Of a stretch of DNA of 64,000 bases, positions 1 through 7,224 are shown in pieces. Source of the DNA: Porphyrobacter sp. AAP60 (GTDB lineage: Bacteria > Pseudomonadota > Alphaproteobacteria > Sphingomonadales > Sphingomonadaceae). The stretch lies in NCBI RefSeq assembly GCF_001296025.1, contig NZ_LJHV01000011.1, positions 62,001 through 126,000 on the forward strand. The letters run 5' to 3'. The position numbers and the translations under genes were made by a program. The stretch's first letter is position 1. The number at the start of each line of letters is the position of its first letter. A model generated the notes under the pieces. That model was not told the DNA's origin, did not search any database, and worked only from the letters and a program-made list of their open reading frames with translations.

Positions 1-1
1 C

Positions 2-454
2 AATGCAGCCGAACTGGCCCACATTGCCAAGGAAACGGCTGCTGTTGCCCGCCGCATGGGCCACGAACCGCGCGTCGCCTTCCTCAGCTATTCGACCTTC
101 GGCAATCCTTCGGGCCAATGGCTGAACTCGATCCGCGAGGCTGTTGCGATCCTTGACCGCGAAGAGCCCGGCTTCGAATATGAAGGCGAAATGGCGCCAG
201 ACGCGGCGCTGAACCCCAAGGTGATGGCGCTCTACCCGTTCAGCCGCCTGTCCGGGCCTGCAAACGTGCTGATCATGCCGGGTCTGCAATCGGCCAACCT
301 TTCGGCCAAGTTGCTGCGCGAACTGGGCAGCAACGCGACCATTGGCCCGATGATGATCGGAATGTCCAAGCCGGTGCAGATTGTACCGATGACCGCGTCC
401 GTGCCCGATGTTCTGACACTGGCCGTTTTGGCGGGCGCGGGGGTGGTCGGGTAA
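2..454 (+). CDS. maeB: NADP-dependent malic enzyme, C-terminal phosphotransacetylase-like part (5' truncated)
   Basis: The reading frame is open from the left edge and ends with TAA at 452-454. The visible ~150 residues resemble the end of a phosphate acetyl/butyryl-transferase domain: a motif FLSYSTFGNPSG, then EGEMAPDAALNP and a terminal GMSKPVQIVPMTASVPDVL. In alphaproteobacteria this domain most often closes a hybrid malic enzyme, which decarboxylates malate to pyruvate with NADP; the PTA part is usually regulatory, binding acetyl-CoA. A free phosphotransacetylase (pta) cannot be excluded because the N-terminal malic enzyme domain lies outside the window. A hairpin terminator follows directly. 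Confidence 0.8.
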   Translation, partial: NAAELAHIAKETAAVARRMGHEPRVAFLSYSTFGNPSGQWLNSIREAVAILDREEPGFEYEGEMAPDAALNPKVMALYPFSRLSGPANVLIMPGLQSANLSAKLLRELGSNATIGPMMIGMSKPVQIVPMTASVPDVLTLAVLAGAGVVG

Positions 455-471
455 AGCGTACCGCGCACGAC

Positions 472-507
472 AAAAAGGGCACGACCCGACTGGCCGTGCC
501 CCTTTTG
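472..507. terminator. Bidirectional intrinsic terminator between maeB and the DUF892 gene
   Basis: An A-run is followed by GGGCACG, a loop of about 11 bases, then CGTGCCC and CTTTT. The A-run on one side and T-run on the other let the hairpin serve both converging genes. Confidence 0.75.
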
Positions 508-548
508 CCAAGAGCGAGCCGCTGGCCGCTCTGCTTGTCGATCCGATG

Positions 549-1043
549 TTACGCTGCTGCCTTGTTGACTTCGCCCGTGGCGATTTCGGTCATGGTGCGA
601 TCACCGCTATAGGTATTGTCGAGGCACGTCTGCAGAACCTTGGCATCGTCGTTCAGGCCGAGACGCTTCGCAAAGGCGACGACTGTGCCGTACCCTGCCA
701 GACCATAATGGGTCATACGCTGGTACTGCGTGATGATCGAAGCATCGAGCACATCCTTGTCCGAAATGTCGGCCTCAAGCGCGTGAGCCTTCACTTCCTT
801 CACAAGGCCTTCCATGCCCTTGCAGAATTCGCCGGTGGGTTCGGCATCATGGCTCTTGATCAGCTTGCCGACCTGTTCGATCCCTTCGCCGATACCATCG
901 ACGCCGTTCTTCAGTGCTGTCTTCAGCGCGTCCGAAGTCGCCTTTTCATGCAGCTTCTTGGTCGCGGCGAGCGATTGCTTGTTGGCGCTGTAAATGTCCT
1001 GAAGCTGGTCGATATACAGATCTTCGAGGGTTGCGATCGTCAT
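549..1043 (-). CDS. Ferritin-like DUF892 (YciE/YciF family) stress protein
   Basis: A 164-residue, mostly helical cytosolic protein. It opens with a typical YciE/F start (ATLEDLYIDQLQDIYSA) and carries Glu/His spaced through four helices (EKAT, EGIEQVGKLIKSHDAE, DASIITQYQRMTHYG) as in ferritin-like di-iron bundles. Members of this family are commonly induced in the general stress response of alphaproteobacteria; the true substrate is unknown. The ATG at 1043 follows a GGAG motif and lies about 40 bases downstream of a sequence resembling an EcfG promoter, which supports stress control. It converges with maeB. Confidence 0.85.
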   Translation of the reverse strand: MTIATLEDLYIDQLQDIYSANKQSLAATKKLHEKATSDALKTALKNGVDGIGEGIEQVGKLIKSHDAEPTGEFCKGMEGLVKEVKAHALEADISDKDVLDASIITQYQRMTHYGLAGYGTVVAFAKRLGLNDDAKVLQTCLDNTYSGDRTMTEIATGEVNKAAA

Positions 1044-1084
1044 GTCTTAATCTCCTGCTTGGATTGTGTTCAATCTGTCAGGAT

Positions 1085-1109
1085 AAGGGCATGGCCCACG
1101 ACATGTTCC
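1085..1109 (-). promoter_or_regulatory. Candidate EcfG (general stress sigma factor) promoter for the DUF892 gene
   Basis: On the minus strand GGAAC (1109-1105) is followed after 16 bases by CCTT (1088-1085). EcfG promoters have GGAAC, 16-17 bases, then CGTT, so there is one mismatch. The -10 lies about 42 bases before the ATG. Confidence 0.5.
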
Positions 1110-1194
1110 ATCGCTAAACGCCCACGGCGCCTTAACACGACGAGGTGCGAGACCGCTGCGATAGATGGCGCTAGGGCGCGGACCGGGCCGGCTT

Positions 1195-1896
1195 TCAGCG
1201 CCGCCGGAAGCGGAAATACCAGACCTCGTGGCCATAGACCGTGCGCGCCTTGTGTTCGTAACGCGTCTCGGGCCAGCCTGAGGGGCGCGCCTGCCAATCG
1301 GATGGCTTATCGACCACCCATTCGAACAGGTCGGTGTGGCGCTGCATTACCATCAGCGCGTGGCGCAGGTAGATATCGTGATCAGTGCCGAACCGGAACT
1401 CGCCGCCTGGCTTCAGCTTGCTGGCGAGAAGCTTGATCGGGCCGTCATTCACCATCCGCCGCTTGGCATGGCGGGCCTTGGGCCAGGGATCGGGGTGGAG
1501 CAGATAGGCCATCGTCAGCGCGCCATCGGGAATGCGGGCCAGTACCTCCAGCGCGTCACCATGATGCAACCGGATGTTCGCGAGCCGCTGGTCCTCGATA
1601 TGGGTCAGTGCCTGCGCCACTCCGTTGAGGAACGGCTCGGCTCCGATGAACCCGTGGTCGGGCAGCAGGTCGGCGCGGTAGGCGAGATGCTCGCCCCCGC
1701 CGAAGCCGATCTCGAAGTGCAGCGGACGCGAATCGCCGAACAGGATCTCCGAAGTGACCGGCCCTTCAGCGGGCACAGCGATCTGCGGCAGGAGGTTGTC
1801 GACCAACCCCTGTTGCCGGTTACGCAACTTTTTGCCGACCGAACGACCATAAAGCCGCGCGATAGTGGTCGGATCGCCTTCCTTGAACGCTGTCAT
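1195..1896 (-). CDS. trmB: tRNA (guanine-N7-)-methyltransferase
   Basis: This 233-residue cytosolic enzyme methylates G46 in the tRNA variable loop using S-adenosylmethionine. The SAM-binding motif FEIGFGGGEH is at residues 61-70, followed by GAEPF. The family signature LLHPDPWPKARHAKRR is at about 132-147, and the C-terminal T-x-Y-E stretch (WPETRYEHKA) is present. Length is normal for the family, and the ATG at 1896 is the natural start. It runs toward the DUF892 gene, with about 150 bases between them that hold the stress promoter. It is divergent from the mechanosensitive channel gene to its right. Confidence 0.95.
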   Translation of the reverse strand: MTAFKEGDPTTIARLYGRSVGKKLRNRQQGLVDNLLPQIAVPAEGPVTSEILFGDSRPLHFEIGFGGGEHLAYRADLLPDHGFIGAEPFLNGVAQALTHIEDQRLANIRLHHGDALEVLARIPDGALTMAYLLHPDPWPKARHAKRRMVNDGPIKLLASKLKPGGEFRFGTDHDIYLRHALMVMQRHTDLFEWVVDKPSDWQARPSGWPETRYEHKARTVYGHEVWYFRFRRR

Positions 1897-1994
1897 GGCC
1901 GCAGCCGCTAGGCGTGCCGACGCCTGCTTGTCCAGTCCTGCTGCACCCCACTTGCCTTGCAGGGGCCGGGCAATTGCCGCTATCGGCGCGGTTT

Positions 1995-3212
1995 ATGGAT
2001 GAGTTGACGCAACTTCTGGCAGGTCAGCCGCCGTGGCTGCAATCGCTGATCGGAGTGACACTGCTGGCGCTTGCCGCGCTGGCGGCGAACTATCTGCTCA
2101 AGCATGTGATCCTGCGCGCGGCAGCCCCGTGGCTTGATCGCAAGAGCAAGACGATCGACAAGGCGGTTGGCTGGCTGGTGACGGTGATCCCGCTGCTGGT
2201 CGTGGCGAACGGCATCCACCTCGTGCCGTTCCTCGCCGATCGGGCGCGCGAGGTGGTGGCGAATGTCGCGCAGACGCTGATCGTGCTGTCGATCTCGCTC
2301 GCTATCGTGAAGACGCTGACCTACCTCAACGAATTGTACGAGCGCCTGCCGCAATCGCGCAATCGCCCGATCAAGGGCTTTTTGCAGGTGGTCAAGATCA
2401 TCGTGCTCTGCGGCGCGGCGCTGATCGTGATATCAATCCTGATCGACCAGTCGCCGCTGCTGCTGCTTTCCGGGTTGGGCGCGATTACCGCCGTCCTGCT
2501 GCTGGTGTTCAAGGACACGATCCTGAGTCTTGTCGCCAGCGTTCAATTGTCCACCAATGACATGCTGCGGGTGGGCGACTGGATCGTGATGGAGAGCATG
2601 GGCGCCGATGGCGACGTGGTCGACATCTCGCTGCATACGGTCAAGGTGCAGAATTTCGACAAGACCATCACCACTATCCCGACGCATCGGCTGGTGTCCG
2701 ACAGCTATCGCAACTGGAGAGGGATGAATGACGCAGGTGCGCGGCGGATCAAGCGCGCGCTGCCCATCGACCAGAGCACCATCCGTTTCCTGTCCGAGGA
2801 GGAAGTGGCCGCGCTCCACCAGTTCCGGCTGCTGCGGCCCTATCTGGCCGAAAAGGAGGCCGAAATCGCCGAGTGGAACGCGCGCGAGATGGCGGGCGAG
2901 GAAAACCCGGTCAACCGGCGGCGGTTCACCAATCTCGGCATGTTCCGCGCCTATGCGCTCGCCTATCTCGCGCAGCATCCGCGCATAAACGACGGCTTCA
3001 CGGTCATGGTGCGCCAGCTGGCGCCCGGCGCGCAGGGCCTGCCGATGGAGCTTTACTGCTTTGCCGATACAACGGTCTGGGCTGAATACGAGGGCGTCCA
3101 GTCGGACATTTTCGACCACATGCTGTCGATCCTGCCCGAGTTCCACCTGCGCTTATTCCAGGAGCCATCGGGGGTCGATTTCGGAAGCCTGACGACAGGC
3201 GACCGGATGTAA
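1995..3212 (+). CDS. MscS-family mechanosensitive channel, YbdG/MscM-like
   Basis: A 405-residue inner membrane protein with about five transmembrane segments in the first 190 residues (for example LLALAALAANYLL, GWLVTVIPLLVVANG, IIVLCGAALIVISIL and LLLLSGLGAITAVLLLVFKDT). A cytoplasmic MscS beta domain follows, with VGDWIVMESMGADGDVVDISLHTVKVQNFD shortened here to its key parts VGDWI and GDVVDI. The long C-terminal region with a charged insert (EEEVAALHQF) and length near 410 resemble YbdG rather than short MscS. It releases solutes on hypo-osmotic shock. An upstream in-frame start would add 27 residues lacking membrane character, so the ATG at 1995 is preferred. Confidence 0.85.
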   Translation: MDELTQLLAGQPPWLQSLIGVTLLALAALAANYLLKHVILRAAAPWLDRKSKTIDKAVGWLVTVIPLLVVANGIHLVPFLADRAREVVANVAQTLIVLSISLAIVKTLTYLNELYERLPQSRNRPIKGFLQVVKIIVLCGAALIVISILIDQSPLLLLSGLGAITAVLLLVFKDTILSLVASVQLSTNDMLRVGDWIVMESMGADGDVVDISLHTVKVQNFDKTITTIPTHRLVSDSYRNWRGMNDAGARRIKRALPIDQSTIRFLSEEEVAALHQFRLLRPYLAEKEAEIAEWNAREMAGEENPVNRRRFTNLGMFRAYALAYLAQHPRINDGFTVMVRQLAPGAQGLPMELYCFADTTVWAEYEGVQSDIFDHMLSILPEFHLRLFQEPSGVDFGSLTTGDRM

Positions 3213-3265
3213 CTCCGGTCAGCGTTGAGCGGCTGCTGGAAGGGTAGGCCAAACGGCCTGAAATG

Positions 3266-3348
3266 CCGCAAGGCCGACCGGCCGCCCGCAGGCGCTCGAT
3301 CCCGCAGGGATCGAAACGCGCCGAGGACGCTCGCCCGGAGGGGCGAGC
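3266..3348. repeat. Intergenic hairpin repeats between mscS-like gene and ctrA, including a dispersed 27-bp repeat
   Basis: The segment 3266-3292 is a GC-rich 27-mer found exactly, in reverse orientation, at 40646-40672. It is followed by the hairpins GATCCCGCAGGGATC and GCTCGCCC-GGAG-GGGCGAGC (3329-3348). None carries a clear T-run, so a role as intrinsic terminator is uncertain, although they sit between two convergent genes. Confidence 0.6.
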
Positions 3349-3358
3349 GAAAATCAGA

Positions 3359-4054
3359 TTACGCCGCTTCGACCACCGTTTCGTCATCGCGCAGCACATA
3401 GCCGCGGCCCCACACGGTTTCGATGTAGTTCTCGCCGCCGCAAGCCAGCGACAGCTTCTTGCGCAGCTTGCAGATGAACACATCGATGATCTTGAGTTCC
3501 GGCTCGTCCATCCCGCCATAGAGGTGGTTGAGGAACATTTCCTTGGTTAGCGTGGTGCCCTTGCGCAAGCTCAGGAGTTCCAGCATCGCATATTCCTTGC
3601 CGGTCAGATGCACGCGGCTGCCATCGACTTCGACCGTCTTGGCATCAAGGTTCACGGCCAGCTTGCCGGTGCGAATGACCGACTGCGAATGGCCCTTGGA
3701 ACGGCGCACCACGGCATAGATGCGGGCGACCAGTTCTTCGCGGTGGAACGGCTTGGTCACATAATCATCAGCGCCGAAGCCGAAGCTGCGGATCTTCGAA
3801 TCCATTTCCGAAATGCCCGAGAGGATCAGCACCGGGGTCTGCACCTTGGCGACGCGCAGCTTTTTCAGCACGTCATAGCCGTGCATGTCGGGCAGGTTCA
3901 GGTCGAGCAGGATGATGTCGTAATCATACAGCTTGCCCAGATCCAAACCCTCTTCGCCGAGGTCGGTCGAATAGACATTGAAGCCTTCGGTGGTGAGCAT
4001 CAGCTCGATCGCCTTGGCGGTGGTCGGTTCGTCTTCGATCAGCAGAACGCGCAT
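3359..4054 (-). CDS. ctrA: Cell cycle response regulator CtrA
   Basis: The protein has 231 residues, the same length as Caulobacter CtrA. It has an N-terminal receiver domain with the acidic pocket (EDEPTT at 8-13), phospho-acceptor Asp51 in [15 protein letters not shown], and the switch Lys in TKPFHREEL. The C-terminal OmpR-type winged helix shows [12 protein letters not shown] and [12 protein letters not shown]. CtrA is phosphorylated through the CckA-ChpT relay and controls division, flagella and cell-cycle genes in alphaproteobacteria; in sphingomonads it chiefly affects motility and related traits. The long upstream gap carries GANTC and TTAACC sites. The next gene on the same strand is rpoN, upstream by 200 bases. 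Confidence 0.96.
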   Translation of the reverse strand: MRVLLIEDEPTTAKAIELMLTTEGFNVYSTDLGEEGLDLGKLYDYDIILLDLNLPDMHGYDVLKKLRVAKVQTPVLILSGISEMDSKIRSFGFGADDYVTKPFHREELVARIYAVVRRSKGHSQSVIRTGKLAVNLDAKTVEVDGSRVHLTGKEYAMLELLSLRKGTTLTKEMFLNHLYGGMDEPELKIIDVFICKLRKKLSLACGGENYIETVWGRGYVLRDDETVVEAA

Positions 4055-4109
4055 TGCAGTCCCCTATCCTTGCCCCTGGTAACCCTCGCTTAGGAGAGGT
4101 TTCCGTCTG

Positions 4110-4187
4110 TTAACCACGCCACTTCTCACCAAAAAAGGTTAATAAGAAGTTTAGGGCGTTAACTTTTTGCAGTGAGTCTTTCGAGTC
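4110..4187 (-). promoter_or_regulatory. ctrA control region with two GANTC sites and CtrA-like half sites
   Basis: Two GAGTC sites (4174-4178 and 4183-4187) are potential CcrM methylation targets. TTAACC occurs at 4110-4115 and, on the other strand, at 4142-4137, with a further TTAA at 4159-4162. In Caulobacter, GANTC methylation and CtrA itself act on the ctrA promoter. The full TTAA-N7-TTAA element is not present. Confidence 0.5.
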
Positions 4188-4255
4188 ACACTCGGTGCGT
4201 GGCACCTGTCGCGCGACTAGGGCGTTAGGAAAGTGCTGTCTTCTGCGGAAAAATC

Positions 4256-5755
4256 CTAAGATGCGCCTGCGAGTTTTTTAGCCCTGCGCCGTTCTGCACT
4301 CGATCCCAGGCCGATCGCCTCGCGATATTTGGCGACCGTGCGCCGCGCGAGGTCGAAGCCTTCTTTTTGCAGCATTTCGGCCAATTGCTGGTCGGACAGG
4401 ATGTTCTTGGCGGTCTCTGCATCGATCAGCGCCTTGATCCGCGCCTTGATTGCGGCGGAGGAAGCGCCCTCGCCATCGGCAGACGCTACTCCGCTGGTGA
4501 AGAAGTATTTCAGTTCGAACGTCCCGCGCGCGCAGGCGAGGTATTTGTTGCTGGTGACGCGGCTGACCGTGCTTTCGTGCATCTCGATCTTCTCGGCCAC
4601 TTCGCGCAAGGTCAGCGGGCGCAGTTCGGCAACACCGCGGCGGAAGAACCCGTCCTGCTGGCGCACGATCTCGGCGGCGGTCTTGAGAATCGTTTTCTGT
4701 CGCTGATCCAGCGCACGAATCAGCCAGTGCGCATCGGCCAGCTTTTCCTTGAGCCAGCCTTGCGATTGCTTGTCGGCCGCCCCGGCATTGAGTTCGACAA
4801 AATAGCCACGGTTGACGATCAGCTTGGGCAGGGTGTCTTCGTTCAGCGCGATATCCCATCCGCCCTTGCCGTTGTCCGCCAGCAGAATGTCGGGCACCAC
4901 GGTGCTGGTAGCAGATGATGCAAAGGCAAGGCCGGGGCGCGGATTGTAGCTGCGCAGTTCGCGCAGCATATCGGCGAAATCCTCGTCATCCACGCGGCAC
5001 AGGCGTTTCAACCGCTCCACCTCACCGCGCGCCACCAGTTCGAGATTGGCGATCAGCGCGGCCATGCATGGATCATAACGATCCGCCTCGCGCGCCTGAA
5101 TTGCGATGCATTCGGCCAGATTGCGCGCGCCCACGCCTGATGGATCAAGCGACTGCACCAGATTCAGTGCGGTTTCGGCCTCGTACAGCGCAACGCCGAG
5201 ATCGGTCGCGATCTCGTCGACCGGTGTGGCCAGATAGCCCGCATCGTCCAGCAGCCCGATGATGTGGCGTGCAACAAAGGCGGTGCGCGGATCACTGGTG
5301 AGTGTGCCGATCTGGCCTTCGAGGTGTTCAGCCAGCGTCACATCTGCGGCGCGCAGCTGTTCCCAATCGGGCATCTCGTCAAAATCGCCGCCCGAACCGC
5401 CCGTGGCTGCTGCGCCCCATTCGGCGTCGCGCGCGCCCCGCGCATCGCCGTCGCCAGTGTCCCAGTCACGATCGACCGAGGCGAGATCGAGCGGCGCATC
5501 GCCCTCGCCGCCGCCCAGTGCCATCAACTGGTCGGCGGGTGCATCTTCGGGCAGCGTTGCCACCAACTCTCCGCGTTCCGGTTCATCCGCCGCGGGGGCA
5601 CCGGTGTCTAGCAGCGGATTGGCTTCCATCGCCTCGGCAATGAAGGTTTCGATTTCGAGGTTCGATGCTGCCAGCAGCTTGATCGCCTGCTGCAATTGCG
5701 GCGTCATTACCAGCGATTGCGACTGCCTCAGATCAAGGCGGGGGCCAAGTGCCAT
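4256..5755 (-). CDS. rpoN: RNA polymerase sigma-54 factor
   Basis: A 499-residue sigma-54. Region I is at the N-terminus (LRQSQSLVMTPQLQQAIKLL), Gln- and Leu-rich as required for enhancer-dependent silencing. An acidic region II follows (about 60-130). The core-binding domain and the -12 recognition HTH (LREVAEKIEMHESTVSRV) are clear, and the RpoN box ARRTVAKYR lies at 470-478. The factor directs transcription of genes that need AAA+ activators. The gene begins 2 bases after the lptB stop, so the pair is cotranscribed, as in many proteobacteria where lptB-rpoN is conserved. Confidence 0.97.
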   Translation of the reverse strand: MALGPRLDLRQSQSLVMTPQLQQAIKLLAASNLEIETFIAEAMEANPLLDTGAPAADEPERGELVATLPEDAPADQLMALGGGEGDAPLDLASVDRDWDTGDGDARGARDAEWGAAATGGSGGDFDEMPDWEQLRAADVTLAEHLEGQIGTLTSDPRTAFVARHIIGLLDDAGYLATPVDEIATDLGVALYEAETALNLVQSLDPSGVGARNLAECIAIQAREADRYDPCMAALIANLELVARGEVERLKRLCRVDDEDFADMLRELRSYNPRPGLAFASSATSTVVPDILLADNGKGGWDIALNEDTLPKLIVNRGYFVELNAGAADKQSQGWLKEKLADAHWLIRALDQRQKTILKTAAEIVRQQDGFFRRGVAELRPLTLREVAEKIEMHESTVSRVTSNKYLACARGTFELKYFFTSGVASADGEGASSAAIKARIKALIDAETAKNILSDQQLAEMLQKEGFDLARRTVAKYREAIGLGSSAERRRAKKLAGAS

Positions 5756-5757
5756 GT

Positions 5758-6537
5758 CTAGAGCGTAAAGCTCTCGCCGAGATAGAGCCGCCGCACGTTT
5801 TCATCGGCGACCAGTTCCTGCGGGGAGCCTGCAAACAGCACCTGTCCGCCATAGATGATGCAGGCGCGGTCGACGATGTCGAGCGTTTCGCGCACGTTGT
5901 GATCGGTGATCAGCACGCCGATGCCGCGCTGCTTCAGATCCTTCACCAGATCGCGGATATCGCTGATCGACAGCGGGTCGATCCCGGCAAAGGGTTCATC
6001 CAGCAGCATGATCGAAGGCTTGGCCGCCAGCGCGCGGGCGATTTCGCAGCGTCGCCGCTCACCGCCCGAAAGCGCCATGGCGGGCGATGCGCGCAAACGG
6101 GCGAGGCCGAACTCATCGAGCAGCCGTTCAAGTTCGCCAGCGCGCGTCTCTCTATCGGGCTCGACCAGTTCGAGCACGCTGGCGATGTTCTGTTCCACCG
6201 TCAGTCCGCGAAAGATGCTGGTTTCCTGCGGTAGATAGCCCAGCCCCAGGATCGCGCGGCGATACATCGGCAGCTTGGTCACATCCTCGCCGTCCATCAG
6301 GATGCGGCCCGAATCAGGCTTCACCAGACCCATGATCGAATAGAAACAGGTGGTCTTGCCCGCGCCGTTGGGGCCAAGCAGGCCGAACACTTCGCCCTTG
6401 GCCACTTCGAACGAAATATCGGTCAGCACCGCGCGCTTGTCATAGCTTTTGGCGATCGAGATCACTTCAAGCCCGCTGCCAAGCGGCTGGGCAGGTGCGG
6501 CTTCGGCAGCCTGATCGGGAAGAGTGGACGTGTTCAT
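5758..6537 (-). CDS. lptB: Lipopolysaccharide export ABC transporter ATP-binding protein
   Basis: This 259-residue ATPase energises LPS extraction from the inner membrane together with LptFG and LptC. It has Walker A GPNGAGKTT, the Q-loop LPQETSIF, signature LSGGERRRCEIARAL, Walker B IMLLDEPFAGIDP and the H-loop LITDHNVRETL, all typical of LptB. A TTG at 6543 would add two residues; the ATG at 6537 is more likely. An unusual short N-terminal extension (about 20 residues, Ala/Pro rich) precedes the domain. It is followed at once by rpoN. The lptA and lptC genes that often precede it are not present here. Confidence 0.93.
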   Translation of the reverse strand: MNTSTLPDQAAEAAPAQPLGSGLEVISIAKSYDKRAVLTDISFEVAKGEVFGLLGPNGAGKTTCFYSIMGLVKPDSGRILMDGEDVTKLPMYRRAILGLGYLPQETSIFRGLTVEQNIASVLELVEPDRETRAGELERLLDEFGLARLRASPAMALSGGERRRCEIARALAAKPSIMLLDEPFAGIDPLSISDIRDLVKDLKQRGIGVLITDHNVRETLDIVDRACIIYGGQVLFAGSPQELVADENVRRLYLGESFTL

Positions 6538-6777
6538 TGCCAAAGGTCTTTAGCAGCCTTGAAGCAGCAGGAAAGGGTCCGAAGGCGTTTGGCAGGATTT
6601 TTGCTTAACCCCGCCGGCAATCCCGCCCCGCCAGCAAAGCCTGTGCAATTCTCGTGAGTTGGACCGTGCCTGATGCGTTTGACGCAACAAAATGGCAGAA
6701 TTCCGCGCCTTCTTGCAACTCTGCGACAGCTTTGCGATAGTGTGTCACAGACTTGAAACCGTTGGGGAGCGGCACGA

Positions 6778-7155
6778 ATGGTAAATGCAGACAATCGCGC
6801 CAAGGCGCAGGCGCTGACCAAGGACCGGACACGGGACTGGCGCAAGGCGATGAGCGATCACGTTGCCTATGGCCTGTTGGTCTACACCGCTTTGCAGATT
6901 TTCGTGACCGTCAAGGCGTTGGCGGACGGGTCTTCCGGTCTTCTTCCCTATCTGGCGCTGATAGTGCTGGTAGCCGGTATCATCCCGGTGTGCCGCTGGT
7001 TCGAGAAACGTTGGGCTGTGCTGAGCGATGCCGAGGCGATTAACCCGGCCCATGCTCCCGCCTTCCGTCGCGATGTCGCGGCGCTGTGGGCGATGGCGGT
7101 GGGCCTGCCCTTCGGTCTGACGTTGATCTTCAAGATGCTCCTCGCATTCACCTGA
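6778..7155 (+). CDS. Conserved hypothetical small inner membrane protein
   Basis: A 125-residue protein not recognised as a named family. After a charged N-terminal stretch (about 25 residues, many Lys/Arg) there are three predicted membrane helices: HVAYGLLVYTALQIFVTV, LLPYLALIVLVAGIIPV and LWAMAVGLPFGLTLIFKM. A cytoplasmic loop with FEKRW separates helices two and three. The ATG follows GGGGAGCGG. It lies alone between the lptB promoter side and an MscS gene 69 bases downstream on the same strand, so it may be cotranscribed with that gene. Function cannot be inferred. Confidence 0.7.
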   Translation: MVNADNRAKAQALTKDRTRDWRKAMSDHVAYGLLVYTALQIFVTVKALADGSSGLLPYLALIVLVAGIIPVCRWFEKRWAVLSDAEAINPAHAPAFRRDVAALWAMAVGLPFGLTLIFKMLLAFT

Positions 7156-7224
7156 CGGCCGGATGCGCATCGCCGCGCCCGGCGGCGATTTGCAATCCGG
7201 CCACAATACGGGTCTTATGGCACG

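Noticed and set aside
3329..3348. Intrinsic terminator for ctrA or the mscS-like gene
   Set aside because: The stem is strong but lacks a T-run on either strand, so it is kept only as a repeat.
4110..4162. Full CtrA box TTAA-N7-TTAA
   Set aside because: TTAA elements are 16 and 25 bases apart, so only half sites can be claimed.
6534..6845. A 103-codon minus-strand frame upstream of lptB
   Set aside because: Cys/Arg-rich, without family likeness, and it overlaps the start of the better-supported plus-strand membrane protein.
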